Source: UBA5314 sp964635975 (GTDB taxonomy: Bacteria > Bacillota > Syntrophomonadia > Syntrophomonadales > Syntrophomonadaceae). From it: 64,000 nt of DNA. Numbering within the stretch: position 1 is the first letter of the stretch; each line of letters begins with the position of its first letter. Under the pieces are notes generated by a model that ran no database searches, had not been told where the DNA came from, and saw only the letters and a program-made list of their open reading frames with translations. The stretch spans positions 1 to 64,000 of the forward strand of contig CAZWPO010000010.1 in NCBI GenBank assembly GCA_964635975.1. Reading direction: 5' to 3'. Below are positions 34,003-42,651 of the stretch, in pieces. A program made the position numbers and the translations under genes.

Positions 34003-35601
34003 TTGATCGGTGAACAACGGAGCAAAGAGGAACTATTAAACGAACTGATTCATCTGCGGCAGCGCTGTTATGACCTGGAACAGTGCGTCAACAGCTTATC
34101 GGCCATGGTTGAGGCTGAACCCTACGTACCTGTCATCTATGATGAACCGGGCAGCATTATTTCTACCAGCAGACGAATGAGGGCCCAAGAGGCCCTGCAA
34201 AAGTCCGAATATGAAAAAGCCTGGATACTTAACAGCATTACAGATGCATTCTACAGAGTTAATAGCGAATGGCAGGTAACCTATTGGAACAAAGCTGCTG
34301 AAAAGATGTATAAGATCAAAAGTGAGGATATAATTGGCTGGTATCTGTGGGACGTGTTCCCGGATTCCCTGGGCCAGGAATACTACTGGCAGTATAATCT
34401 GGCCATGACTGAGCGGCAGGCGGTGGCCTTTGAGACCCTGGGACCCCGCTCGCACAAATGGATGGAAGTCAGGGTCTATCCTTCGCAGGATGGGCTGGCT
34501 ATATTCGCCCATGATATAAGCCCGCGCAAGCAGGCGGAAGAAGCTCTGCGCCAGTCGGAAGAGCAATTTATGAAAGCCTTCCGGGCCAGCCCGGTTATGA
34601 CGTCTATAATGGACGGTCATGATAACAGGTATATCGAAGTAAACGATTCCTGGCTGGAAGCCTTTGGACTCTGCCGGGAAGAGGTCACAGGCCGGACCGC
34701 ACAGGAGCTGGAGCTGTGGGTCGATGAACCCGCATTTGAAGATGTCATGCGGGAGTTTTTAGCTAAAAAGAGACTGTACAACTATGAGATATCTTACAGG
34801 AATGCCAGCGGGGAAATATGCATGGGTCTGGCATCCCTGGAAACCGTCCATATACACGGCAAGAACTGTTACATGCAGGCCATGGTCGACATTACCAGCC
34901 AGAAGAAACTGGAAAAGGAGATGGCCCGCCTGGAGCGTCTCAACTTGATCGGCGAGATGGCCGCCAGTATAGGCCATGAGATCAGAAATCCTCTGACCGC
35001 TATACGTGGTTTTCTGCAGATGCTAGGCGATAAACAGCAGTATCGTGAGGACCATGTTTATTTTGACATCATGATCGAAGAACTAGACCGGGCCAACGGC
35101 ATCATCAGCGAATACCTGGGCATGGCCAAAGGAAAAAAGGTCAATCTGCAGCCTGAATCTATCAACGAGATCATTTCTTCACTTTATCCTATCATCCAAT
35201 CGGATGCCAACTACCGCGAGATGAATGTGCTGCTTGATGCGGAGCCGACAGTGCGGGCGGAAGTGGATGTCAACGAGATCCGCCAGCTGATTCTCAATAT
35301 GGCCCGAAATTCTATAGACGCTATGAAGCCGGGCGGAACGCTCACCCTGGGGACCAGGGTGGAGAGTGATGCCATCGTGCTGTTTATCAAGGACGAGGGC
35401 TCCGGCGTGCCTGCAGAGATCCAGGAAAAGCTAGGTACTCCTTTCGTGACTACCAAGGAAAAGGGGACCGGACTGGGCCTGGCTGTATGCTTCGGCATCG
35501 CCGCCCGCCATAAAGCCAGTATAGATTATGAGACCGGACCGGGGGGCACCACCTTTTTCATCAAGTTCCCCCGGCTGGTCGAACCGCTGCTGCTGTTTTG
35601 A
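34003..35601 (+). CDS. Cytoplasmic PAS sensor histidine kinase, paralogue of the preceding kinase
   Basis: A 532-aa kinase. I use TTG 34003 (AGGGGGG 7 bases upstream, and the start then aligns with the TTG start of the paralogue: IGEQRSKEELLNEL versus NDKERSQEELIKEI); an ATG at 33910 would add 31 residues without a site. Domains: N-terminal coiled coil, PAS (about 65-170), PAS (about 180-295), HisKA (MAASIGHEIRNPLTAIRGFL) and HATPase (DEGSGVPA, GTGLGLAV). No membrane helix. The C-terminal catalytic half is near-identical in pattern to the 30825 kinase, while the sensor halves differ. Orphan kinase by context. Confidence 0.9.
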   Translation: MIGEQRSKEELLNELIHLRQRCYDLEQCVNSLSAMVEAEPYVPVIYDEPGSIISTSRRMRAQEALQKSEYEKAWILNSITDAFYRVNSEWQVTYWNKAAEKMYKIKSEDIIGWYLWDVFPDSLGQEYYWQYNLAMTERQAVAFETLGPRSHKWMEVRVYPSQDGLAIFAHDISPRKQAEEALRQSEEQFMKAFRASPVMTSIMDGHDNRYIEVNDSWLEAFGLCREEVTGRTAQELELWVDEPAFEDVMREFLAKKRLYNYEISYRNASGEICMGLASLETVHIHGKNCYMQAMVDITSQKKLEKEMARLERLNLIGEMAASIGHEIRNPLTAIRGFLQMLGDKQQYREDHVYFDIMIEELDRANGIISEYLGMAKGKKVNLQPESINEIISSLYPIIQSDANYREMNVLLDAEPTVRAEVDVNEIRQLILNMARNSIDAMKPGGTLTLGTRVESDAIVLFIKDEGSGVPAEIQEKLGTPFVTTKEKGTGLGLAVCFGIAARHKASIDYETGPGGTTFFIKFPRLVEPLLLF

Positions 35602-35942
35602 AAGATATATAGGGGATAGCTGTTCTTCATTCATCTCACTGTAAAGATCTATAGTAAGGTGTATGGCTTATAACATCCAATTCCTTTATACATAATTGTC
35701 CTCCCGAATAAATTCCAATAAAACATTCTCGTTAATAGAATCTTTTTTAAAATGAATATCGAGCAAAAAGGCCGAATTTCAGATAGATATTTTCCGGATT
35801 AAAATATGTCGTGAACCGGATGCGGTGAAGCTGCTCACCTGAAAAAGGACCCACCGCAGGCGGTGGGCAAAGCGTATTTGGATGGGCGGTGATTTGCAGG
35901 TCAGCCGCTGGCTGAGGGATCGCTATAATCGGCAGGCGGGGA
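35602..35942. other. Convergent intergenic region holding a terminator
   Basis: Between the kinase and the minus-strand LuxR-type gene. CCCACCG/CGGTGGG at 35850-35867 with a 4-base loop is followed on the minus strand by TCCTTTTTC and can terminate the LuxR gene. The remainder shows nothing I can support. Confidence 0.55.
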
Positions 35943-36566
35943 TCAACTCCTGTAGAGATGGAGCAGGGCCTCCGAACGGCTGCGAACTCCCATCTTCTTG
36001 AAGATATTGCGCAGGTGGGTCTTGACGGTAGATTCGGACAGGCACAGGCGCCGGGCAATCTCCAGGTTGGATTGAGCTTGAACCAACTGGAGAAGCACCT
36101 CGTTCTCGCGATCGGTCAGCTTGAAATCTATCGGCCGGCCGTGCCGGAAATATTCCGTGGATAGAAATCCTGTAGGAGCTTCTTTTTTCGGAAGGCAGAG
36201 CAGTCCTCCCACCACCATCACATCGATGGCGTTCACTATCTGGCGGGCAGTCAGCCTCAGGGGCAGGCATCCACACAGACCGTCTCTGATCAAGGGCAGG
36301 AGGTCCAGGTGATGATGATCTTTGACAAGCGCTACCGGGATAAGTCCGGGACAGCTGACTTTTAGGTCTCGGACCGGGAGCTGCGTTCCGTGTGTTTCCG
36401 GGCACCAGACTACAATATCGGGCTGGATCTCCCGGGCCAGGCGCAGGGTGTGCTCAGGAGCGCTGGTGCCGAAGACTTGGAAAGCCGGATTTTGTTCAAA
36501 AGCGATGGTCAGATTCTGCCACCAGGAATTGTCCTTGCCGCTAAGTAGGACCGAGAAGCCATGCAC
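35943..36566 (-). CDS. LuxR-type regulator with degenerate receiver (paralogue 1)
   Basis: A 207-aa DNA-binding protein. Residues 1-125 resemble a response-regulator receiver in size and pattern but lack the phosphoacceptor Asp: the beta-3 strand reads PDIVVWCPE. Residues about 145-205 are a LuxR/NarL HTH (LTDRENEVLLQLVQAQSNLE, then LSESTVKTHLRNIFKKMGV). Two paralogues lie at 41418-42044 and 42652-43278, on either side of the fibre operon upstream end; this one lies beyond its downstream end. GGGAGGAGGG precedes the ATG. It probably regulates the surface-fibre genes independently of phosphorylation; this is inference from position. Confidence 0.85.
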   Translation of the reverse strand: MHGFSVLLSGKDNSWWQNLTIAFEQNPAFQVFGTSAPEHTLRLAREIQPDIVVWCPETHGTQLPVRDLKVSCPGLIPVALVKDHHHLDLLPLIRDGLCGCLPLRLTARQIVNAIDVMVVGGLLCLPKKEAPTGFLSTEYFRHGRPIDFKLTDRENEVLLQLVQAQSNLEIARRLCLSESTVKTHLRNIFKKMGVRSRSEALLHLYRS

Positions 36567-36600
36567 GATATTCCCTCCTCCCGGGAGTAGTTAATAGCCT

Positions 36601-36625
36601 GGTGAGATCAATGTGCAATCTCACC
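36601..36625. promoter_or_regulatory. Leader hairpin upstream of LuxR paralogue 1
   Basis: GGTGAGAT/ATCTCACC with a 9-base loop lies 35 bp before the start codon, between the shared upstream element (36652-36710) and the gene. Confidence 0.4.
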
Positions 36626-36651
36626 AGCTGATCATCCTATCATATCCTCGA

Positions 36652-36710
36652 AAATAGTTTAGCAGACCGGCATTGCGGATAAAACCGGGCGAGTATGAAC
36701 TCACGGTTCA
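36652..36710 (-). promoter_or_regulatory. Shared upstream element of the LuxR paralogues, copy 1
   Basis: Read on the minus strand it contains ACCGTGAGTTCATACTC, GGTTTTATCC and GCTAAACTATTT in the same order and spacing as copies at 42321-42378 and 43545-43600. The GGTTT(4)CC half is close to palindromic in the other copies, and the final block looks like a -10 region, so this is likely the promoter with an operator. Confidence 0.55.
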
Positions 36711-36770
36711 CCTGCACATAATCACGAATTGCCCGTTCGACAACTTGCGACATTTCATAATCAAAAATAT

Positions 36771-36790
36771 AACCCGCAATTTTGCGGGTT
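36771..36790 (-). terminator. Terminator of the fibre operon
   Basis: AACCCGCA/TGCGGGTT with a 4-base loop, followed on the minus strand by ATATTTTTG, 13 bp after the stop of the last gene of the operon. Confidence 0.85.
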
Positions 36791-36803
36791 ATTAATATGC
36801 TTA

Positions 36804-38120
36804 TCACTGCGTAGCTTCATCTGCCGGGCTGGAAGAGCTGGAACTATCGTTTCCAGCAGCCGAGGATCCCTGAGCCGCAGTATCTGATGCGGCGGTGAAC
36901 GGTTCCGAGTTGCTGCCGCCCTGATCGCTGCTGTCTGCTGCCGGCTGCTCAGCCGTACCGGATACCGTCCCGCTTGCCGGAGCTTCGCTTTCTGACTGAC
37001 TGGCGGCGCTCTCTGCTGCCGGGCTTTCAATTGTTACCGCCTCCGGACTGTCTGCTGCAGGCTCGTTGCGCCGGGACAAGTTTTCCTGTAAGCTGTCGAT
37101 TCGCTCGTTTAAGCTCTCATTTTCAATTTTCAGATCTTCGATCTCACTCTCCAGGGTGAAGACTTTTTCCTGGTACTGGACCAGTAGGGCTCTCATTTCT
37201 CCCAGCTGCTCCTTCAGCGAATTAAACAGGTCCAGGAGCTGCAGGCGGTCCTCCCAGAAGCCGGGTGCGATCTGCTCAATGACCTGCAGTACCGGGTCCA
37301 GAAAAGTGGGCGGTTCATAGGCACTGGCTTCATCCAGAGTGGTCTGGCTCTGCTTTAAAAGCAGCCGGGTGCTCTCCTGGATATCGACCCGGGGAGTGCC
37401 CGCCGATTTCAGCCCGCTGCCCGACGCTGCCGCAGTTTTTGAATCCGCACTGGCAGCCAGAGTCTGGCAGGCATCCATACCTGAAACGGTCTGGCTCTTC
37501 CAGCAGTCCTGGTAATACTGCCCGGCATCCAGGCCGTATTTGCGAGCGAATAATAGTTTCCAAAGAACTTCCCCGCTGATATTTATCGGGGTGGTCTCCA
37601 GCACCGCGTAGTCGTTTAGTGTATGAACCTTAACGGTCCCGGAAAAAGTCTTCCAGTTCAGACTGCAACCGCATTTTTTACCCCCGGCTTCCTTATAGTT
37701 TTCGATCAGGTCCAGAGGATTTAAAAGGCGCAGCGAGTCTTCGTCGTCTATGGGCGCCAGGGCTATTTCTCCGGTGTTCCCGGCAGCCACCATCAGCGGG
37801 TCGCTGTTTTTGAATATCTGCTTGAGCTGGCCGGTGTACTCGTAGTACACCCACAGGTCGCGCTGCTTCTTGTTGTGGATAATGATGCCGCTGGCATCGG
37901 TGGCCTTCCAGCGGTTCAGGTCAAAGCTGCCCTGCATCTCCCAGATCTCAGAGGCGGGCGCCGCCCGGATGGCGATGCCTTTATCTGCCGTGCTGGAGAG
38001 GTAGGAGAGGGCCACCGGCGCCATCAGCGCTATGGTCAGCAGGACGATAAAGCTCGTAAACAGCACTTTAAAGGTCTTCTTGACGCGCCTCTTCCATTTC
38101 ATATAGGTTCTGCGTTTCAT
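36804..38120 (-). CDS. Membrane-anchored coiled-coil protein of the fibre operon
   Basis: A 438-aa protein: a very basic N-terminus (MKRRTYMKWKRRVKKT), one membrane segment or uncleaved signal (about 18-42), a region of mixed structure with paired cysteines (KKCGCS, DCW, DAC), a leucine-rich coiled coil (about 310-360: LFNSLKEQLGEMRALLVQYQ and onwards) and a Ser/Ala/Glu/Pro-rich low-complexity tail. It overlaps the preceding CalY-like gene by 4 bp (ATGA) and is the last gene of the operon. Its architecture suits an anchor or assembly factor for the fibre subunits, much as TapA serves TasA, but there is no sequence similarity I can claim. Confidence 0.7.
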   Translation of the reverse strand: MKRRTYMKWKRRVKKTFKVLFTSFIVLLTIALMAPVALSYLSSTADKGIAIRAAPASEIWEMQGSFDLNRWKATDASGIIIHNKKQRDLWVYYEYTGQLKQIFKNSDPLMVAAGNTGEIALAPIDDEDSLRLLNPLDLIENYKEAGGKKCGCSLNWKTFSGTVKVHTLNDYAVLETTPINISGEVLWKLLFARKYGLDAGQYYQDCWKSQTVSGMDACQTLAASADSKTAAASGSGLKSAGTPRVDIQESTRLLLKQSQTTLDEASAYEPPTFLDPVLQVIEQIAPGFWEDRLQLLDLFNSLKEQLGEMRALLVQYQEKVFTLESEIEDLKIENESLNERIDSLQENLSRRNEPAADSPEAVTIESPAAESAASQSESEAPASGTVSGTAEQPAADSSDQGGSNSEPFTAASDTAAQGSSAAGNDSSSSSSPADEATQ

Positions 38121-38755
38121 GCGCCGCCCTCCTCTACTTCAAGCGGTAATGATGCAGCCGGGAACCACTCTTCCTGGCTGAGCTGCGCTCCCTGCAGGAG
38201 CAGTCTGCCTTTAAACTCTCTCCCCTGGAGAGGGGAGAGAGCGCTCAGTTCGAAATCCACCTGCAGCAGCAGTTGCCGGGTCTGCCCGGCGGCCAGTGGC
38301 TCAAAGGCCCCCGGTGCGGCCGCGGCACTGTCTAAGAGCCATGCGCCGCCGGAACCGTCCACCAGGTATTTGTCCAGGGTATCGCTCCTGACCAGCTGCC
38401 AGGTGCCATTGGCATCCATCCGGTACCAGGTGAAGATAATATTATCCACGAGCTCGGGATCGCACGCCCCATTCGGCATCACTCCCAGGCGCCAGCGCGC
38501 CGGCAGGCTGCCGGTGTTCTCGATGGTCAGCAGGGCCTCGCGGTGGTCCCCGGGTATCCAGATCTTATCACCCGACATCAGCCCGGATATATCAGCTTCG
38601 GGCGCGTCCTCCAGCTTCATGTTGATGCCGACCGTCCCGCTGCCCAGTAGCAAGGGCGATATCTCGGCCTGGCTCGTAAAATAAGCCCGGGTGGATATGG
38701 CGGCCAGCATGATGATAGTTATTATGGCGATGGTTATGGCAGTGCTTTTTTTCAA
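38117..38755 (-). CDS. CalY/TasA-like secreted protein (SipW substrate type), third subunit
   Basis: A 212-aa protein with a TTG start 6 bases after GGAGGG. The signal segment (AITIAIITIIMLAAISTRAYFTS) ends in the AYFTS motif typical of camelysin/TasA-type SipW substrates. The rest is beta-rich with GTVGINMKL and a GDHREALLTIENTGSLPARW strand pattern in which the NTGS motif marks family repeats. Overlaps the coiled-coil gene by 4 bp. Likely a minor or tip subunit of an extracellular fibre. Confidence 0.75.
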   Translation of the reverse strand: MKKSTAITIAIITIIMLAAISTRAYFTSQAEISPLLLGSGTVGINMKLEDAPEADISGLMSGDKIWIPGDHREALLTIENTGSLPARWRLGVMPNGACDPELVDNIIFTWYRMDANGTWQLVRSDTLDKYLVDGSGGAWLLDSAAAAPGAFEPLAAGQTRQLLLQVDFELSALSPLQGREFKGRLLLQGAQLSQEEWFPAASLPLEVEEGGA

Positions 38756-38896
38756 ATGAAACCCTCCACTGTTGTCGCAGACTTCGATCTAACTGTGAAG
38801 ACGGCGAAGACCTGTTAATAAACAGGGCTTTGCTCTCTTGGCAGTTTTTCTCAAGGACCCGGGGCAGCAGAGGCTGCCCCGGATTATCTTGAAGAA

Positions 38897-39547
38897 TCAA
38901 ACTTGTTCTGCTATCAGGTAAAATGAAACAATAGGCTTCTTACCCTGCAGCGGATTGCCCGCCTCCTTGTTAAGGGTGCAGGTAAAATATACATCCTGGC
39001 TGGAACCATTTTTCCCGATGTCCTTCATAAAAGTGCATTCTTTTCCATTTGCAGACAGAAGGTCGGAAAGCGGTGTTGAATCCAGGAGTACGGTCTGAAC
39101 TACAGCGCCTTCTTCATCAGTGCCGATGATGAATACTTTCACCTGCATGTACTGGGAAAACTGGTTAACTGCTTCACTATCAGCCAGGAAAACAGCATCA
39201 CCGTCAAGCGCGGCCCCTATCCTCGAGATCTTGGCATCAAGGCTGCCGGTGCTCGTAACCGTTATATTGCGAGTCTTAGTCATCCCCGGAATCCACAGAC
39301 CGGTGGGATATTTCCCCGGCTTGCCTTCATCAGGCCCTGAAGGTACGATACCCTCATCTACTGTTGTATAAAATATGGGACCGGGTTTCCACTCGCCGTT
39401 ATCTCGAACGGCATCGATTCTCAGCGTGCCACTGCTTATCGAAGCTGAGCCAAACTGGGAACTGTCGGTAAACCAGGCGAGGGTGGCACCTCCAACCAGT
39501 GCAGCCATAAGGCATACCAGCATAACTAATGTTACTAACTTTTTCAA
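38897..39547 (-). CDS. CalY/TasA-like fibre subunit
   Basis: A 216-aa secreted protein, TTG start with GGAGG 9 bases upstream. The signal peptide carries the family hallmark LVGGATLAWFTDSS, cleaved by SipW-type peptidases. The mature part has the SSGTLRIDAV strand after the signal, a WIPGMTKTRNITVTSTGSLDAK segment and a C-terminal VYFTCTLNKEAGNPLQGK strand, all typical of camelysin/TasA beta-sandwich subunits. It is the second of three consecutive subunit genes and is separated from the first by a hairpin. Confidence 0.85.
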   Translation of the reverse strand: MKKLVTLVMLVCLMAALVGGATLAWFTDSSQFGSASISSGTLRIDAVRDNGEWKPGPIFYTTVDEGIVPSGPDEGKPGKYPTGLWIPGMTKTRNITVTSTGSLDAKISRIGAALDGDAVFLADSEAVNQFSQYMQVKVFIIGTDEEGAVVQTVLLDSTPLSDLLSANGKECTFMKDIGKNGSSQDVYFTCTLNKEAGNPLQGKKPIVSFYLIAEQV

Positions 39548-39679
39548 AAAGGATTTCCTCCTCTCCGAGGAAATTGTAGCGGGAGGCAGGGGAAGCCTGC
39601 TTCCCGCAGTAGTTTATCTGCAATTAGTAGACAAAACTGTGCTAAAATTTAAATAGTATTAAGGTAACATCTTTCTCGG

Positions 39680-39708
39680 GCAAAACCGCTAAGGTTTTGC
39701 TCTTTTTT
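39680..39708 (+). terminator. Hairpin between the first two fibre-subunit genes
   Basis: GCAAAACC/GGTTTTGC with a 5-base loop followed, on the plus strand only, by TCTTTTTT. For the minus-strand operon it lies just after the first subunit's stop and has no U-tract, so it more likely protects the 3' end of the upstream message or blocks antisense transcription than ends the operon. Confidence 0.55.
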
Positions 39709-40239
39709 CTAGTGAGTAGGCCAGCCGATCATTGAGCTGTTGTTGTCCTTCTGAACGGAATCTATATACACGGTGGCGGAGCAGGTTTTGCCCTGTGCTT
39801 CATTGTCAACAGTATCAGGTAATGCAATTATAAGTGTATAGTTGACTGTGGCACCCTTATTTAATTCTCCGCTGACGATTGGGTTGGAGGAAAGATCGCT
39901 CAGGTTCCCGGTAATAGGAGATGTAATGCCATCATAGGTCAAAGAATAAGTAAGATAATGGGCTAATCCAGTGTCAACAATGTTTGCAAGGGATACTCTG
40001 AAGTAGGCATCATAATTGCCAGTATTTGAGAATGCGCCGGTTATTGTCTGTGACCAACCCGGAGCGATATTGGTCTCGCCGATGGGTTGAGAGATTGTAG
40101 CTCCCACATCAAGGATGCCGGTGGAGAAAGTGTTTCCGGAAATGGTCTGACTGTCATTGAACAGGGCGAAGGTGGCTCCGCCGACCAGGGCGCACATCAG
40201 GGCCAGGACTACGAAACTCATAGCTAATTTCTTTCTCAT
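39709..40239 (-). CDS. CalY/TasA-like major fibre subunit candidate
   Basis: A 176-aa secreted protein with signal peptide MRKKLAMSFVVLALMCALVG then GATFALFNDSQ, the SipW-substrate hallmark. The mature domain has STGILDVGATISQ, IAPGWSQTITGAFSNTGNYD and GATVNYTLIIALPD, matching the camelysin/TasA fold and close to the size of small CalY proteins. GAGGAGG precedes the ATG. As the first subunit gene after the peptidase, followed by a stabilising hairpin, it may be the most abundant subunit. Confidence 0.87.
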   Translation of the reverse strand: MRKKLAMSFVVLALMCALVGGATFALFNDSQTISGNTFSTGILDVGATISQPIGETNIAPGWSQTITGAFSNTGNYDAYFRVSLANIVDTGLAHYLTYSLTYDGITSPITGNLSDLSSNPIVSGELNKGATVNYTLIIALPDTVDNEAQGKTCSATVYIDSVQKDNNSSMIGWPTH

Positions 40240-40403
40240 TTTTTTTCCTCCTCAGTTTTTGATTTTTTTGGATCGCTAGTTTTATAAAAGGAAAAAGGTG
40301 ATCTCCCATGGGGCGGCTGATTTCTCTATAGGCTCCCTCCTTTGCGGATTATTTTTTATGGCCAGTCTGCGGTTAGCTTAGCCGCAGATACTTGCGCGCT
40401 GTT

Positions 40404-40997
40404 TCAGGCCTGCTCGGCCTGTTCCACTGGCAGTTCCTTTTTACGCTTTTCCTCTTGGTCATATTCCCCGGCCAGTTTGAAGAGGTGTATAAGCTCCGCG
40501 ATGATGACCAGTACCGCGGGTATAATGATAAGGAAGAGCATGCCCTTTTTGCTAGAGGCGAAGTTGGTTATGTATCCGGCATAGGGGACGGCGAAGTTCT
40601 CTCTGCCGATCAGATTTGTTGCTGGTACCAGCGCGGAATCGGGCGCGTTGTTAGCGTCCCCCTGGGTTTTGAAAGCCGGCTGGCTTTTGATGGCATCGAT
40701 GCTGATCACCCGGTGGGTGATGATCTTCTGCTCGTCTTCCGGGCTCTTGAAGGTGATGACATCCCCGACCTGCACGGTCTGGGGATTTACCTTCTCTACC
40801 CCGATCAGGCTGCCGGTATCGAAGGTGGGGCTCATACTGCCGGAGAGGACCACGTAGAGCTGGTAGGGGCCGACGGCGGGGACGCCGTTATCGAGCTTGC
40901 CCTTGACCATGAAGCCCACGACGAGGACCATGGCGATGATGAAAGTGAAAAAAAGCGCGTTTCCTGCGATGTTCAGGCTCTTTCTGAATGCTGTCAC
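40404..40997 (-). CDS. sipW: Signal peptidase I, SipW (ER) type
   Basis: A 197-aa membrane peptidase. GTG 40997 lies 8 bases after AAGGAG and is preferred to an upstream ATG at 41090. One N-terminal and one C-terminal membrane segment bracket the catalytic part: YVVLSGSMSPTF with nucleophile Ser54, GDVITF, and IITHRV with His95 replacing the Lys of ordinary bacterial signal peptidases, the mark of SipW/ER-type enzymes. It should cleave the three CalY/TasA-like pre-proteins encoded immediately downstream. The tail is charged (KKRKKELPVEQAEQA). Confidence 0.93.
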   Translation of the reverse strand: MTAFRKSLNIAGNALFFTFIIAMVLVVGFMVKGKLDNGVPAVGPYQLYVVLSGSMSPTFDTGSLIGVEKVNPQTVQVGDVITFKSPEDEQKIITHRVISIDAIKSQPAFKTQGDANNAPDSALVPATNLIGRENFAVPYAGYITNFASSKKGMLFLIIIPAVLVIIAELIHLFKLAGEYDQEEKRKKELPVEQAEQA

Positions 40998-41417
40998 CAA
41001 TAAGGCTCCTTTCTGCTTTCGGTTTGGGAGCAACCCCAATATCAAGGTTACAAAATTGCCTGCCCAACTTTCTATTCTCCTGCAGTTCAAATTTGATGGA
41101 AGCGGGGGTGTAATCGCATGGGGTGGTCAAATAGTCCCGGCTATGTTGGGGGCCAGAGCTGCGAGCATGGGGAGGAATTTGCTGGAAAAGCGGTCGCAGG
41201 TCCTAGAACTATCTTTCAGACCGGGGGTGGAAAATGATAAACACGAGATGGAAAATTGGTCCAGAAAAGTCGAAAAAATCTCCCTGAGTGCCTGGCAATT
41301 CGGGCGCGGGGGTGTTTCTAAGGAATTATTAAGGATAGAAAGTGAAGGACGTATAGGATGGGCGCTGCTGTCGCGGGCCTGGAGAACAGGCGGGCTGTTC
41401 TCCAGAACTAGAGCAGC
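40998..41417. other. Intergenic region upstream of sipW
   Basis: A 420-bp stretch between LuxR paralogue 2 and sipW, both on the minus strand. A 10-bp perfect hairpin CTGGAGAACA/TGTTCTCCAG with a 7-base loop lies at 41379-41405, 12 bp after the LuxR stop, without a U-tract. The rest must hold the sipW promoter but I cannot place it with confidence. Confidence 0.5.
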
Positions 41418-42044
41418 TTATGAACAGTAGATCTGGGCCAGGGCTTCCGAACGGTTGCGGACCCCCAGCTTGCGGAAGATATTGTGGAGATGCGATTTAA
41501 CAGTCGACTCGGCCAGACAGAGCTGCTGGGCGATCTCCTGGTTGGATTGATTCTCGGTCAAGAGCAGCAGGATCTCCTGTTCCCGGCTGGTCAGGACGCT
41601 CATCAATGAGGGCCCGATCCTGGAACCGCGGTGGAAGAACTGATGGGAAGCTTCCCGACTGAGTCTGGGAAGACAGACCAGGCCTCCCACTACCATGATG
41701 TCGATGGCCTGCACGATCTGGCGGGGACGCAGGCGCATGGGCAGGCAGCCGCACAGGCCGTCTTTTAGGAGGTGCATCAGGTCCACGATACCCGGATCCT
41801 GGACGATGGCTATGGGAATGACGAAAGGACAGTTTGTCATCAGTTCCCGCACCGGCAGCTTTGGGTCCTGCAGGTCGGGCCGCCAGATGAGGACGTCGGG
41901 CTGCAGGACCTGGACACTCGATAATACACGGTCGTATTCGATCAAGCCGCTGACCCGGAAGCTGGGATTCTGTTCGAAAGCCATGCTGAGGCTCTGCCAC
42001 CAGGGACTGTTTTCTCCGCACATCAATACCGAAAAGGTCTGCAA
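41418..42044 (-). CDS. LuxR-type regulator with degenerate receiver (paralogue 2)
   Basis: A 208-aa regulator. Start TTG 42044 has GGGAGG 9 bases upstream and aligns with the paralogue start (QTFSVLM versus HTFSVLM); an ATG at 42080 lacks a site. The receiver-like half has PDVLIWRPD where a phosphoacceptor Asp is expected, so Trp/Arg occupy that strand. The C-terminal LuxR HTH reads LTSREQEILLLLTENQSNQE, then LAESTVKSHLHNIFRKLGV. It lies directly upstream of the fibre operon in the same direction and is the best candidate for its direct regulator. Confidence 0.86.
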   Translation of the reverse strand: MQTFSVLMCGENSPWWQSLSMAFEQNPSFRVSGLIEYDRVLSSVQVLQPDVLIWRPDLQDPKLPVRELMTNCPFVIPIAIVQDPGIVDLMHLLKDGLCGCLPMRLRPRQIVQAIDIMVVGGLVCLPRLSREASHQFFHRGSRIGPSLMSVLTSREQEILLLLTENQSNQEIAQQLCLAESTVKSHLHNIFRKLGVRNRSEALAQIYCS

Positions 42045-42651
42045 TTCTTTACCTCCCTCCTGGGGACTAAACAACAGCAAGTATTAAAAAACAATAACTA
42101 AAACATTCCTATTTACATGCTAGCAATAAGAGCTGACTGTACGCTGTCATCCGCGAAAGTCCATTTCCAAAAAACTCGAGAAAAAATATCATACCTCCCC
42201 TTCGTGCATACCATCCGTACTACAACTTGATGCACCTTTATAAGTGTATGTATAAAACCGAGAGCCATGCTGGCTCATTAAACTACTAATTAGTTCCACT
42301 CCAGGTAGTATTTATTTCCTTTTTAGTCTAACAAATGGTTGAGAGGGTTTAAACCTGATCGGTATGATCTCACGGTTTGCCGGGCTATATGACCGATTTG
42401 GTTGCTTATACTGTATCTGCAGATTAATGGTGCGAATGGATAAAAATATAAGGCCGGGTAAAGATGCTGGAAACGTAAGTACAGCTGAACTTGATCGCTG
42501 GTGTAATGGGCGGCCATGCGTTTTTATCTATAGTCTTTTCCACAGGAGAATAGCTTAACCAGGGGCTCGGAAGGTGATGACTGCTGCAATGGTGGCATTG
42601 TATGCCCGGCAGGTGGTACTAGCTGGATCTAGAAATGACTGGCCCGGCAGT
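42045..42651. other. Long leader and promoter region of LuxR paralogue 2
   Basis: About 600 bp without a gene. It contains the shared upstream element (42321-42378) and, nearer the gene, a block GGAAATGGACTTTCGCGG (minus strand, about 42150-42170) that recurs as GGAAATGGACTTACGCGG before paralogue 3. The transcript would thus carry an approximately 270-nt leader. Confidence 0.5.
42321..42378 (-). promoter_or_regulatory. Shared upstream element of the LuxR paralogues, copy 2
   Basis: On the minus strand: ACCGTGAGATCATACC, then the palindrome GGTTTAAACC, then CATTTGTTAGACTAAAA. The same three blocks occur before paralogues 1 and 3. The palindrome is a candidate binding site and the last block a candidate -10 region. 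Confidence 0.6.
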
